Source of the DNA: Hofstenia miamia
Taxonomy: Eukaryota > Xenacoelomorpha > Acoela > Hofsteniidae
Reading direction: 5' to 3'
DNA: 64,000 nucleotides
Assembly (NCBI GenBank): GCA_900660155.1
Contig: CABFPE010000355.1
Span: forward strand, 531,401-595,400
The notes under the pieces were generated by a model. That model ran no database searches and was not told the origin of the DNA. It saw only the letters and a program-made list of their open reading frames with translations. Shown here piece by piece: positions 1 through 10,914 of this stretch (position 1 is the first letter of the stretch; every line of letters starts with the position of its first letter). A program made the position numbers and the translations under genes.

Positions 1-621
1 GCTTACAATCCCTCAATGTACACTTGTGATTATCAGGCATAATTTTTATTTTATTACTAACTTTCTATGTGTTTAGGTCTGTGGTAACAATAGGCCTCCT
101 GGGGAAAGCCAGCCACTTTAAATAAATGGCTTAACGCTTTTCTGATGGCCACCTCCTGGGTGAATGTGGAAGTGCCATCATATTTTAGAATGAAAATGGA
201 AACTTGAAGATTGCGCAATGCTGAACTTCATCACTCAGAGTCATTGTGTAATGTACACTTTTACAATTTATACACAATTGCTAACTAAATTGTTGTTTTC
301 CACCTCTTGCATATTTGTTTTGATTAATATTAACATGCTTGGAAACATGCTCTAATTCAAATAACACATCATTTTTGTGTGAAATATTTGGGGTTTGGAT
401 CTATGAATTATTTTCCTTAATACAGAGTGTTGCACAATTAAAAACATTGTTACAATGAACATGTCATAACTATATTGTCTGAAACAAATATGTCAGTGTA
501 CCTAAAAAATAAAGACTTCATTAAAAAATTAATTTGCTCAATTTAGTTTTGTCAAAATGTTTCTTGTCATCAATTATATCACTTTGCCCCAATCCTAGAA
601 AATAAAAATAACAACTTTATC
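1..621. other. Non-genic stretch, nothing firm
   Basis: No convincing gene is seen. A possible last exon begins after a tttag acceptor near 76 and runs about 50 bases to a stop followed by AATAAA, but nothing in it is recognisable. Around 520-568 there is a diverged version of the sequence that starts the repeat at 622 (both contain a form of AATTAATTTG.TCAATT), so the left side of that repeat may once have been tandem. Confidence 0.4.
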
Positions 622-1061
622 AAAGAATTAATTTGTTCAATTAAGCTTTGTCAAAAATATTTCGTCGCTAGATGGCGACCAATAGAATCACGTCATTACC
701 ACATAGCAAATAGTCATGGGGTGTTACGAGAACTCAGGGTGTCCCATAGGAACGGGATTGCCCTAGTCTCTTACTACTGAATGTTCACAAATATTTGTAT
801 GAAATATTGAGATTCTTAGCAAGAAATGTAATAGGATTTTAACACATAATGAAAGTCAATGTTTCTTAAATTGTTGAGTGCATTCAAACAAAATGTGTAA
901 AAATAGGGTAATAAACTTTTCACATTGAATTCAATTCTTTTGATACATTTTACGTAACATGGATTCAGAATAATAAATTTGGCCTTGGCACTAAAATCAA
1001 ATTAACCATTGCAAAAATAATCTGTGAAGACTGGTGTCTCAATACTTTTGGTAAGCACTGT
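622..1061. mobile_element. Tc1/mariner-type MITE, copy 1
   Basis: This 440-base non-coding block is repeated almost base for base at 2072-2510 (one indel and one substitution noticed). Its right end reads CTTTTGGTAAGCACTGTA; reversed this is TACAGTGCTTACCAAAAG, the CAGT...AAAAGT pattern of Tc1/mariner inverted-repeat tips next to a TA. A matching left tip is not seen, so the element is 5'-truncated or its left end is lost. No transposase is encoded. Confidence 0.6.
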
Positions 1062-1843
1062 AGCCCATAGATTTTATACAGTAATCCATATTAATATCTT
1101 TGATTAAATAATTTCTAAAACCAGTACATTAATTGACATGGATACTCAGTGGTTAAGAAAAGCCAATGAAATATCCTGCAACCTTACAATTTAACCTAAT
1201 TATAAAAATGTTGGAAATGGAGCCTGAGTGGTATATTTATGAAATAGTAAGATTATTAACATTTAAATGCAATAATGTTCCTTTCCCCAATAAAAATAAG
1301 TACATGCTTGTGATATTACATAAGAATTCACAAGATAAAATCTCATTAATGCATGATGATATATACTGTGACATGCTTACCAACAAACAATAGAAAGACT
1401 TGCACCTTTCAGTATTTTTTGCACAAATACCCCTTTACTTAAGATGTTTTTCATAGTAAACACTACCAATAAATTTAAATCCGCTTGTTCACTAATTCTT
1501 GTCATCATCTATGATTAAATAGTATGAAAAATTGGTGAGCCAAAGGCCCCAAGAACTTATCTTTCATCAGATTTAGTTTTACGCATTCTCATAGTATTCA
1601 GTTGATTCTTTTCCTCTAAAAAATTTTATGGACAATTTGTTGGATGGGGTCAAATTTTGGATGATCTTGAATTTAATTTTATCCCTCCATTGACTTTTAT
1701 TTTTATTGGCATGGTGTGTCAGTGAGTGTGTATATGTTTATAAGGTATTTGTTTTATCACGATCAGAAAATAATCATTTTGCACTATTATTCAGTTGGTG
1801 GCAATATTTTACTTAAAATTTAAAAAAATCTATCCTAACTCTA
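1062..1843. other. Non-genic stretch with one unexplained ORF
   Basis: A 75-codon open frame at 1166-1393 (+) has no recognisable domain, and its composition looks like the background. The rest is AT-rich sequence with no gene or repeat that I can identify. Confidence 0.35.
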
Positions 1844-2807
1844 CATTAGACGAAATATTTTTTGCTGCAAAATCTTTATCCCGACAGATGGCGTTCGAAA
1901 ATGCTTAATATAGCCTATCTTAATACATTAGGAAATATTATTTTGTGCAATTTCTTCTAAAGTATGCAACATTTTCAAAAACAATAGTGGTAATATGAAT
2001 GCTAATGTCCTTAAGATTCCACAGAACCATTCAAATCTACCTCAAAAATCATGGATTTTTGACAAAAAGCNAAAGAATTAATTTGTTCAATTAAGCTTTG
2101 TCAAAAATATTTCGTCGCTAGATGGCGACCAATAGAATCACGTCATTACCACATAGCAAATAGTCATGGGGTGTTACGAGAACTCAGGGTGTCCCATAGG
2201 AACGGGATTGCCCTAGTCTCTTACTACTGAATGTTCACAAATATTTGTATGAAATATTGAGATTCTTAGCAAGAAATGTAATAGGATTTTAACACATAAT
2301 GAAAGTCAATGTTTCTTAAATTGTTGAGTGCATTCAAACAAAATGTGTAAAAATAGGGTAATAAACTTTTCACATTGAATTCAATTCTTTTGATACATTT
2401 TACGTAACATGGATTCAGAATAATAAATTTGGCCTTGGCACAAAAATCAAATTAACCATTGCAAAATAATCTGTGAAGACTGGTGTCTCAATACTTTTGG
2501 TAAGCACTGTCAAAAATCCATGATTTCCGAGCAATTCAAATCTACCTCAAAAATCATGGATTTTTGACAAAAAGCTGCCATGAATTGTACAAAAAACTAC
2601 GAAAGTAAATGAGTACTTTAATGGTTCTGTGGAATCTTAAGGACATTAGCATTCATATTATCACTATTGTTTTTGAAAATGTTGCATACTTTAGAAGAAA
2701 TTGCACAAAATAATATTTCCTAATGTATTAAGATAGGCTATATTAAGCATTTTCGAGCGCCATCTGTCGGCATAAAGATTTTTCAGCAACAAATATTTCG
2801 TCTAATG
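1844..2807. mobile_element. Foldback element with about 188-base inverted arms
   Basis: The arms 1844-2031 and 2620-2807 are reverse complements with only a few differences; both contain the CGCCATCTGTCGG-type word found at the ends of many foldback MITEs. Between them lie a smaller hairpin built from CAAAAATCCATGATTT-like words, a single N at 2071, and the second copy of the Tc1-type MITE. No coding capacity is seen. The core may be partly an assembly product because the inserted MITE copy begins exactly at the N. Confidence 0.75.
2072..2510. mobile_element. Tc1/mariner-type MITE, copy 2
   Basis: Near-identical to 622-1061, in the same orientation, ending in the same TAAGCACTGT tip. Its first base follows an isolated N and it lies inside the foldback element, so it is either a recent nested insertion or a contig end placed here by the assembler. 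Confidence 0.6.
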
Positions 2808-3144
2808 AAAACTGTTAATGTCATCCAAAATTATCCCCAACATTTGAATAATGATAATTTTTGGAAAGGTTAATGTTTAGGCTTAACACATGTAAAATAA
2901 TGAACTGTTTCGGTAACTAGAACGGAAAATAAGAAGGGATATTTTTACCCCACCCTAACCTTTGACGTATTTCAAAAGCCCAACCTAAATAGGTTGGTAA
3001 TTTGTCTCGAACATACTTCAAAATACAACCATATATAATTTAGCTACACACGACTGTAATCTAAAATACTATGTATGTGTGACATCATAAATGTTTAACA
3101 AACAATCTGTTTAGTTATACCCTGATGAAGAAAATTATTTTCAG
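2808..3144. other. Non-genic stretch
   Basis: No gene, repeat or RNA is recognised here. It would be intronic if the candidate exons that follow are real. Confidence 0.3.
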
Positions 3145-3249
3145 TTCACAAGCTTGGAAACAGCATCCATACCAAGGAAGAAAGATTTATCTTTAGAAAA
3201 TTCAAGTTCCCTTCAACTTTACAGACCAACTATAAGCAACAGCAATCAG
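3145..3249 (+). CDS. Candidate internal exon (unrecognised protein)
   Basis: This 105-base stretch is open in one frame and is preceded by a pyrimidine tract with TTTTCAG and followed by GTATAT, giving a phase-0 exon of 35 codons rich in Ser, Leu and Pro. The peptide begins FTSLETASIPRKKD. A second candidate exon in the same phase lies 223 bases downstream. I do not recognise the protein, and no other exons are found near it. Chance agreement of splice signals with an open frame is possible in AT-rich DNA. Confidence 0.3.
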
Positions 3250-3472
3250 GTATATTTATATTTAAAATCACTGAAATCATCAATAAACAATTCAAGATTA
3301 GCTACACATACACAACAATTACAGCAATATTGAACAAATTCCACAGTGACTGATTAGTTCATAAAGTATAAAATTCCCGCTTAAGGACAATGATTGTAAA
3401 ATAATATGACGAACAGTTTATTAACATATAATGTTGTATTTATATGTAAATTCCGGTTTTTAACTATTTCAG

Positions 3473-3514
3473 TCAGGTCATCTACCATTTCTCGAATTAT
3501 TTTACAATGTACAC
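3473..3514 (+). CDS. Candidate small exon, same phase as 3145-3249
   Basis: Preceded by a ttaactatttcag acceptor and followed by GTATGT, this 42-base stretch reads SGHLPFLELFYNVH in phase 0, continuing the frame of the preceding candidate exon. It is short and has no recognisable domain. It is supported only by splice-signal quality and shared phase. Confidence 0.22.
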
Positions 3515-4199
3515 GTATGTACAACTCTGCATTAACTGAACCTTTTCAAGAAACTGTAACAATCGTCATAAACGTCTTCCCATATTCGTTCAACGAGGCG
3601 TTTGCAGTTGAAGTTTATCTCAACACTAGGTGTTATCCATCAATTTGAGTCCTTGGGGTAATTCTCTTAAAAAACCATTTTTCGTTAGAAGGTTTAATTG
3701 AAATTCACTATTATGTGTACTATCTGTAATTGATGAGCTACGGATTTAATTGAAATGCTGAAAGTCACTATTTGAATTTCTACCATTACCTGCTTTTCGT
3801 TGTGTCTCAGTTTTCTCTTCAACATCGAGATATTCACTCAGCCAAGTTGTTAAAATGATTCGAAGAATTTCAACGGAGTCCATAGCATTTGGACGTATGC
3901 TTAAATCATAAATTATTGCTTGTTTTGCGTACACTCCATGATTAGAGCAAAGAGAAAATCAAGAAATCAAAATTGAATGTGAATTAAATTGAACATACTA
4001 TTATATGAAATTATTCTTTCCGACATTTTAGGTATGTCCCCTATATGAATAATTTTATATATTTAATCAAACTTTGTTGATTATATCCCCAGCTAGTGCA
4101 TAAAAATATTTACCAATTTTTCTATTTTAACAATCCACAACTTTTGAAGAATACATGGATTAAAATAAATGTATAGCATGCAAGTTGATACCACACCAG
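3515..4199. other. Non-genic stretch
   Basis: Only short frames occur (for example 62 codons on the minus strand at 3746-3934), without domain features. Nothing else is recognised. Confidence 0.35.
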
Positions 4200-4641
4200 T
4201 ACCGTATTTTTCGGACTATAAAGAGCACAGAAAATCCCCATATTTGTAAAAAATAGTCAATGCGCCTTATGTATGAACAGTGATTCCGCCATCGCTCAAC
4301 TGATAAATTCTGACAAAAAAGAAATTTGATGGATAACTGGGATTTTAGGTACAGTGGCGTAGCTATGGGAGGGCTGGGTCTATATCACCCCTCCAGATTG
4401 AAAATAGATCGCCCTCCTCTCAGAGAGAATAGTAAGTAGCTTATTAGAATATTGCAATAAAATTGCTATATATTTTACCTTTCTCCTTAAAACTTATGGG
4501 TTGATTACGCGTCTGTTTAGTAATTCCTGGAAAGTTTAGCATATAAGTATGAGTAAAATTGACATCTATTGTTAAGTCTAGAATAAAGTAAAAACTATCC
4601 AAATATATTCAGATGCGTCTTATAGTTCGAAAAATACGCTA
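4200..4641. mobile_element. MITE with CCGTATTTTTCGGACTATAA-type ends
   Basis: The left end reads ACCGTATTTTTCGGACTATA and the right end, reversed, reads AGCGTATTTTTCGAACTATA, an imperfect terminal inverted repeat of about 30 bases. This end sequence is common in animal genomes. Inside, at about 4352, begins CAGTGGCGTAGCTATGGGAG, a hAT-type tip, with no partner seen, so a second truncated element may sit within. No coding sequence. Confidence 0.6.
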
Positions 4642-5323
4642 CAGTTTTGAAAATTGAGAATTACAAAGAGGCGCTACTTGTTTTCATAATAAATAAAATT
4701 TCTAACTTATTTTATTACAAAATGGAATTTGCCTTTAAAATTAGTATGGGATTTGTACAAAGCGGAACCAAAAATTGTACAATTGCAATATATGTACGGT
4801 AGCCTATATACACTACTACTAAATGCCTATCCCTCTTGTTGTAGTTCATCAGAATCATTGAAAATGTTCACAGATCAATATTGTGATAAAAGTATTAAAT
4901 TTTGTATGTACGTGTATTAGGAAAACTAATTAATAGATCGTTTCAAGTTGTCACATTTCAATTTGAAAAGCAGCAAATGGATTGGGGTTAGTTGGGTTGG
5001 CCGGATCAAGTTTCGTGACCCGTTTCTAGCCTTGACATTAATTAAGCGTAAGGGTTATAATGCATTTGTTTACCGTGATTCCCATGGCGAGAAAACTATT
5101 AATGTCTAGGCTTACAAACTCCTAACCGTTAGTTGCGGTGCATTGAATGCGTATTTGGTAGCATTATTCAAAGAACTCTAACGTGGGTAGAAATATTAAA
5201 ATGTATTAGAAAATAATTATTATAAATTGATATTATATTAAGATGTGCATTTAGTACACAATCGATTTACACGGAAGAGGAGGAAATGAAACGTTTGAAG
5301 AAGACATCGCACATTGTTCAACA
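4642..5323. other. Non-genic stretch
   Basis: A 63-codon frame at 4729-4920 (+) has no recognisable feature. Nothing else is identified. Confidence 0.35.
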
Positions 5324-5491
5324 ATGCCGAGCAGAGTAAACTTTTCAAATACCATGGAACGCCAACCTAAACCCCCACCAGATTTTGACAACATTTCACT
5401 TGCTGAAGACGCTGTCCCTCAAACAGACAGCCCAAACGAATTTGCTCTCATAAAGACATTACAGACATTCTTCGATAAACTTTTTGAATAA
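5324..5491 (+). CDS. Small ORF, possibly a retroelement ORF1 scrap
   Basis: A 55-codon frame starts MPSRVNFSNTMERQPKPPPD and ends FDKLFE; the frame stays open for 20 codons upstream of this ATG. Composition (Pro-, Asp- and Glu-rich, GC-richer than its surroundings) looks protein-coding. A one-base slip just before the stop would extend the frame a little, as expected for a decayed ORF. Leucine-rich ends like LIKTLQTFFDKLF recall the coiled-coil part of LINE ORF1 proteins, but the match is loose. It could instead be an exon of an unknown host gene. Confidence 0.3.
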   Translation: MPSRVNFSNTMERQPKPPPDFDNISLAEDAVPQTDSPNEFALIKTLQTFFDKLFE

Positions 5492-6070
5492 TTTAAAAAG
5501 TTCTTCACAAATTGTAGATAACAAGCAAACGTAAATTTTTTTAGAATAGTCTATCATAAAAAGATAAAATGTGATAAGTTATTTGAAACTATAGAGAGTA
5601 CATGTATATTGAGGTATTTACAGTGTACTTTAATCACAAGGTGTTGCCAATAATAAATACAATAACAATAAAATTTGCTAAAACATAGCCAGGCTTGCTG
5701 CGGGAATGGGGATCCCCATACCAAAAGGTGAAATTTTAACTTGCAGGGATTTGTGATGCAATGATTTTGTAGCTAGCCTCAATAATTTTGAAAATCATCA
5801 TATCACAAGCCGTAAAAAGGGCTTTAAAGAATACGACTATGATGAAAATAGTAATTAAGTTGTAAAATTTTATAATAATTTATGTATATTAATACATATT
5901 AAACTATGCATAAAATCCAAGGTGTCTACAAATGCTTTCTATTGAAATATATAAGTTTTGTCAAAAAAATTGCTGCTGGGATTTGTGAAGCAAATTTTTA
6001 TTCGTGTGGTGTGGTGTGGATTTGTGGATATTTTGTTTCAAATTGGAATCCGAATATTCATGCAATAGAC
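5492..6070. other. Non-genic stretch
   Basis: No gene is recognised. Towards 6060 the sequence turns into short GAATCCGAAT-like words that recur elsewhere in the window (near 38.8, 45.6, 56.4 and 58.6 kb). Confidence 0.35.
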
Positions 6071-6627
6071 TTGCAAATCCGAATCCGAATTCTAATCTAA
6101 AATATATTGTGGTTCACATAATATTTTCTGTTACAAAAGCATTAGTTGTTAATAGTTATTGTTACGAAATCTACTTCGATACATGAAAAAACCTAGCAGT
6201 TTATTATATAATGGAAGAATTTAATTGAGAAATGTAATTTGATACACTTCAGTTTTGTTAAAAAATGCCTTTTTAGAGTTTATTTTTCAATATTTNAGCA
6301 TTAGTTGTTAATAGTTATTGTTACGAAATCTACTTCGATACATGAAAAAACCTAGCAGTTTATTATATAATAGAAGAATTTAATTGAAAAATGTAATTTG
6401 ANTTGCAAATCCGAATCCGAATTCTAATCTAAAATATATTGTGGTTCACATAATATTTTCTGTTACAAAAGCATTAGTTGTTAATAGTTATTGTTACGAA
6501 ATCTACTTCGATACATGAAAAAACCTAGCAGTTTATTATATAATGGAAGAATTTAATTGAGAAATGTAATTTGATACACTTCAGTTTTGTTAAAAAATGC
6601 CTTTTTAGAGTTTATTTTTCAATATTT
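6071..6627. repeat. Three N-separated direct copies of one segment
   Basis: 6071-6295 and 6403-6627 appear identical (offset 332). 6297-6401 is a shorter copy of 6138-6242 with a few substitutions. The copies are parted by single Ns at 6296 and 6402. This pattern looks more like overlapping or allelic contigs joined end to end than like a biological tandem repeat. Confidence 0.85.
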
Positions 6628-6677
6628 TCAAATATTTTCGAGGGGCTTCGCACGTGTATGGTGCCAATCATGTAGAC

Positions 6678-7051
6678 CATTGGTACTCAATCGGCGTCCA
6701 CATGGAGCCTAGGTACCCATGCAAATTTACTGGGACTCACACACAAAAATAGGGAATTGGTTATGGATCTAGGTGACATTTTGGTCGTCCATTTCAACAA
6801 AAATTTACTCTTTTTATAATACTAAAAGTAAAAATATTCTATTTTTTATAGAAATTAAGTAGAAAAAATAAACAACGACATTTTACAGTGCCGTGAATTT
6901 AAATTTCTTTCAAAATAATGCATAATCCTTGAAAATATTTTTAATACTAACAATTCCTCTACTATTTTATTAATGAATTTTTTTGAGGGGGTCCAGCTAA
7001 AAAAATTAAGAGAAAAAGTGGTCCATGGATAAAAAAGGTTGAGAACCACTG
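6678..7051. mobile_element. hAT-type MITE (CAGTGGTTCTCAACC ends)
   Basis: The right end, reversed, reads CAGTGGTTCTCAACCTTTTT, the classic hAT/Charlie-like tip; the left end reads CATTGGTACTCAATC. Flanks are ATGTAGAC (6670-6677) and ATGTTGAC (7052-7059), an 8-base target duplication with one change. The 374-base interior is non-coding. Age is moderate, judging from tip divergence. Confidence 0.75.
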
Positions 7052-7059
7052 ATGTTGAC

Positions 7060-8783
7060 TGACCAAAAAACGCAAAGTTGAATAGTTGAAAATTTTCTTT
7101 CATTGTTTTAAATTATTAGAACTAGAAAATACAAGAACGATAAATTAAAAATTTAAGAAAACTTATGAAAGTGTAAATACCCTAAGAAGCACTCATAATG
7201 AACAGCTGTATTAAAAGCCGCAATTTACAGCTGCACTAAAAATAGTGCTGTTTTCCAAAATATTTAGCAATTGTTAGTTAACTTCCAATTCCAACACCCT
7301 TGTTCTTATGAAGAATATATTCTTTAGCCATTGTACACAATACTGGAATTATATTGAGTCTATTTTAGCGTTTGGGATAACGGAAGCTGTAAGTGTTGTC
7401 TGGTGGTTTATATTTCCAAGTCCGCTTTGAAAGATTCCACTACTTGTTTCTGTGTTGCTTATTGTGGATGTTCATTCCTTATATCAAGATGACGTGAATC
7501 ACAAACTTGTAATGATGAGCAGTCTAGCGAGAAAATTATGTGCAAAATTTGCGAAATCTTGGCCTCCAAATCCTGAACGAATTTCGCAAATATAAAGTTG
7601 ATTCTGTGTATATCAATTGGATGCTCCAATATATAACAACGTACAGTATGTAACAACCAGCATCAACTACTTTGTTTTCTGCAAATATACCATCCAATTT
7701 AGTTCAGGGGCGCCCGGACGAGTTCTCACCTGGCTGTGAATTAAGGATGAATTTTAAGAGGAGAAACCCAAACCAAACGCATTAACTTTTCTTGACCCAA
7801 ACAAATGTCTAAATTATTATCATTACTCAACCCATGTCTGTATCTTGATAAACCAGTAATGAAAATGTTGAAAATTCATTAGTATTAGACTATACAATGT
7901 ATGCCCTAAGGAAAACTTTCTTTTATGGGTATTAAAATTGAAACGACGAACCAAGGAAATGTTCAATACTTATTTATGTATTTCTAAAACCAACCCACAA
8001 ATACAAAATATGAACACAACCCAACCCAATCCACATAAAAAATTTTCAAGTATAACACAACCAAAAACAAAATTTATTACCAAATCAACACATGGATCAC
8101 CCGAACAACTTTTATGCGTGTTTAACATTCCGTTTTCTGCTGAAATTTATTCCCGATATCGGCGGATAATCGAGGGTTGATAGTATAACATAGAAAAATA
8201 ATAATTAGCAACTTGAAACTTCAAAATACCATCGTCAGTCTTTATGAAAGGTTCTCACTTTTAATTACTCTCCAATGTATTTGTTGATATGTTGAAATGT
8301 GCTTAGAGTTTTTTCCAATAGAAATTTTTGACAATCCATGAGACATAATATTTTTCAAAAAGTTTCTTTATGTACTTCACAAGTGATTCCGTCAGTCTTT
8401 GTAATAATTTTTTTGCTATCATGGATGAAGATATTGGCACACTGTGTAATGAGTATAACTGGTTCCTCTATAGTTTTAAGTTGTGAACTATAGGAAATAA
8501 TGTATCAGATATTGTCATTTTAACATATTTTCAAATACGAGAAATTTAAATGAATTACTGAAGTGGAGATGGAGAGTGCACACAAAGGATTTGAAAACTT
8601 AAAGAAACAATTTTCAGTTAAAATATCTGAGCAGTTATTTGAAAAATCACAAAAATATTTGAAAATTGAATTCAAAAGATCTAATCCTGAATTTTAAGGA
8701 ACGACTCTTGAATTTAATTGATCAAAATTTGAATTCACAAGACTGTAGCATCGTTTCGCTATACAAACCACTATTTTTGGAGT
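7060..8783. other. Non-genic stretch with CCCAACC-rich patches
   Basis: No gene is recognised. 7760-8060 is unusually rich in degenerate CCCAA/CCAACC words, also seen near 51.25 and 58.4 kb. Frames of 60-80 codons (7459-7656 minus, 7938-8180 plus, 8666-8848 plus) have repetitive composition and no domain. Confidence 0.35.
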
Positions 8784-8791
8784 TCATAGAA

Positions 8792-8987
8792 CAGGGGTTC
8801 TCAAGCTTGCTTGATCGTTTCACCCTTTTACCATTTGTTAATATCTAATTCACTCGTCATTTCAAAAATTTCAATGTCCCCTGAAGGTGGCTACTATGGA
8901 TTTACAATATTCGCTCCAGGGAATCTCCAGTAGACCTTTCTTCCAAGATCATAATGCACCCCTTAAATTCCCCAATGAAAACCCCTG
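8792..8987. mobile_element. Short hAT-type MITE
   Basis: Ends are CAGGGGTTCTCAAG and, reversed from the right, CAGGGGTTTTCATTG. The flanking octamers TCATAGAA (8784-8791) and TCCTAGAT (8988-8995) agree at 6 of 8 positions, as expected of an old hAT target duplication. 196 bases, non-coding. Confidence 0.6.
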
Positions 8988-8995
8988 TCCTAGAT

Positions 8996-9493
8996 TTAAT
9001 CTATTTTGACAAACTTCTCCGGGGTAAAAAAGATCATCTTAGTTCAAACATGATCAAGGTTTAAGTATTGAGAAAATTTTGTCTAGTGTAACATATTTGG
9101 TTTCTTCTAAAAAAAGGTGCACCAAATTTGACAAAACGTCATCACTTTCAGAATGGGTGAAAGTAACTTGGATGTCCAGATACATTTGATTACTATTATC
9201 ACATCCACAGAGAGACTCAGTACTTTCCAAAACAATATTTTGGAGAAACATGAGCTATGATACGGGTTGCTTTTACTGCTAAGGAGTAAACCAGCTATTG
9301 TACTACTCAGCAAAACACTGAAGATCATGCTTATCAATGAAGTAAATATGTGTCAGAAATTATTTTACGCATATTTTAACACATTACACAATATTTTATG
9401 CATATTTTGACGATTTTTTACGCATAAAAAATTCGGGCCCTGTGTTGCTAGTAAGTTTAAGCTCTTTCACTTAATAAAAAATTTCAAATTGCG
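8996..9493. other. Non-genic stretch with a short degenerate tandem
   Basis: 9355-9430 contains three imperfect units built on ATTTTACGCATATTTTRAC. Otherwise nothing is recognised. Confidence 0.4.
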
Positions 9494-10690
9494 TTGAAAT
9501 ATACGTCAACATTTGTAGTTTCAAAAACACTACAATTTTTTGGCGTTTACATAGAAGATCGATTTACTATATTTAGGAATTCAATGAGGCAAAAATCAAT
9601 TAAAGCAACTTTCCACTATTTAGCAGTTGATATTAAGATGTTAGATGCATCAGCAATTGCTTGCTTAGACCTCNAAAGTTAAATGTCTAGGTTTTTCTAA
9701 TGACAGCATAGGTCTTATCTCCAGTTACTTTTACAATCGCATGCAAAGAGTTAAAATTAATGAATCTTTTTCAGATTGAGTATGCACTAAAAATGGGGTT
9801 CCTTATTATTTAATATTTACATAAATGATTTGTCCGAGCAAGTGACACGTGACGTTATACAATATGAAGATGACACAATATTATTAAATTCTAATAAATC
9901 TCCTGAAAAAGCGGTTCAAACTCTCGAAACAAACTGTGCTTCTCTCGGTAAATATTTTGCTTCTATAAAACTAAAAGTAAATCCACTAAAAACTCAATTC
10001 TGTATTGTTAAATCAAAAACTAAATCTACTGATACTTCAAAATACAAACTTAATTTCAACGGCATTCAAATAAAACAGATTGAGTCTTTTAAGTACCTCG
10101 GAATAATTTTTGACATAAATCTAAATTTTGAAGAGCAACTAAATCATGTTGTTAGAAAATGGCCATATCGATTAAAGCAATTAACTTAATTTCTCAAAAA
10201 CTTCCAACTAAAGCAAAAATTCAATTAATATATGCTCTAATATTAAGTCATTTTAACTATGCCAATATACTCTACACAGATATAAACCAAAAATTTCTCA
10301 GGAAATTCCAAGTGCAACTAAATTGGGCTATCAAAGTAGCAGTAAATAATCATAGCTTTAATAAGAATAATGAATATAGAAAAATTTCAAAATTATTTCT
10401 ACATCCGCAATGTTACATACATATAAATGTCTTAACGACGTTCTTCAAAATAGTTAACAATACCTTCCCACATTACAAAAATGACCTTCTTGCTGCAAAA
10501 TTAGTCAATAAACAAAATAAAAGAACGCACATAATTGAACCTATGAGGTATAAGAAGCGAATAATGAAAAATTCATTTCTAAACACAGCTATAAATATGT
10601 GGAATGAATTACCAAAATATATTAAACAAATAAGTAGATTAAAAAACTTTAAAATGGATATTAAAAAATATTTTTTGCACTTATAATATA
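9494..10690 (+). mobile_element. LINE fragment: reverse transcriptase and C-terminus (Jockey/CR1 group)
   Basis: Non-LTR retrotransposon ORF2 remains. About 9560-9673 reads like the early RT blocks (…ATFHYLAVDIK…AIACLDL, the start of motif A). After an isolated N the frame resumes at KCLGFSNDSIGLISSYF. The PQGS block is deleted: NGVP runs straight into LLFNIYINDL with a frame change. The catalytic box then appears as YEDD in place of YADD (9830-10189), followed by a frameshift into the thumb and C-terminal region (10159-10686), ending at a stop after KKYFLHL. At least two frame breaks and two internal losses show that it is dead. The C-terminal style fits the Jockey/CR1 supergroup. Confidence 0.8.
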
Positions 10691-10815
10691 AAAAAACTGA
10701 AATGGCGAGGTTATAAATTTTATAATCCTGATTACTCTATTAATAGAAACTAGCAATCGTTAACCACTTTCTATTTCCAAATATTCGTTGTTTTCTTTTT
10801 TTTTGTTTAATTTTT

Positions 10816-10914
10816 GTATTACTTTCTTGACGCTTTCAGAATTTGTTATCAGTATTTCTATTTATTGTTAAAACAATTTCTGAATATAGATTTTTCTTCT
10901 TCTTCATCTTCTCA
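10816..10914 (-). mobile_element. Inverted scrap of the LINE found at 46.9-48.3 kb
   Basis: About 99 bases are nearly the exact reverse complement of 48066-48165, which lies between the endonuclease and RT of a LINE on the plus strand. Here the scrap sits 126 bases past the stop of the RT fragment, in opposite orientation, suggesting that both fragments belong to one family and were rearranged during or after insertion. Confidence 0.75.

Noticed and set aside
1166-1393. 75-codon plus-strand frame
   Set aside because: No recognisable motif and background codon use; kept only as a note in the surrounding stretch.
3121-3140. CTGATGA near 3122 as another hammerhead core
   Set aside because: No paired stem and no GAAA at the right distance; a chance heptamer.
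7938-8180. 80-codon plus-strand frame rich in Asn, Gln, Thr and Pro
   Set aside because: Its composition follows the CCCAACC-rich low-complexity patch; no domain, splice context or conservation clue.
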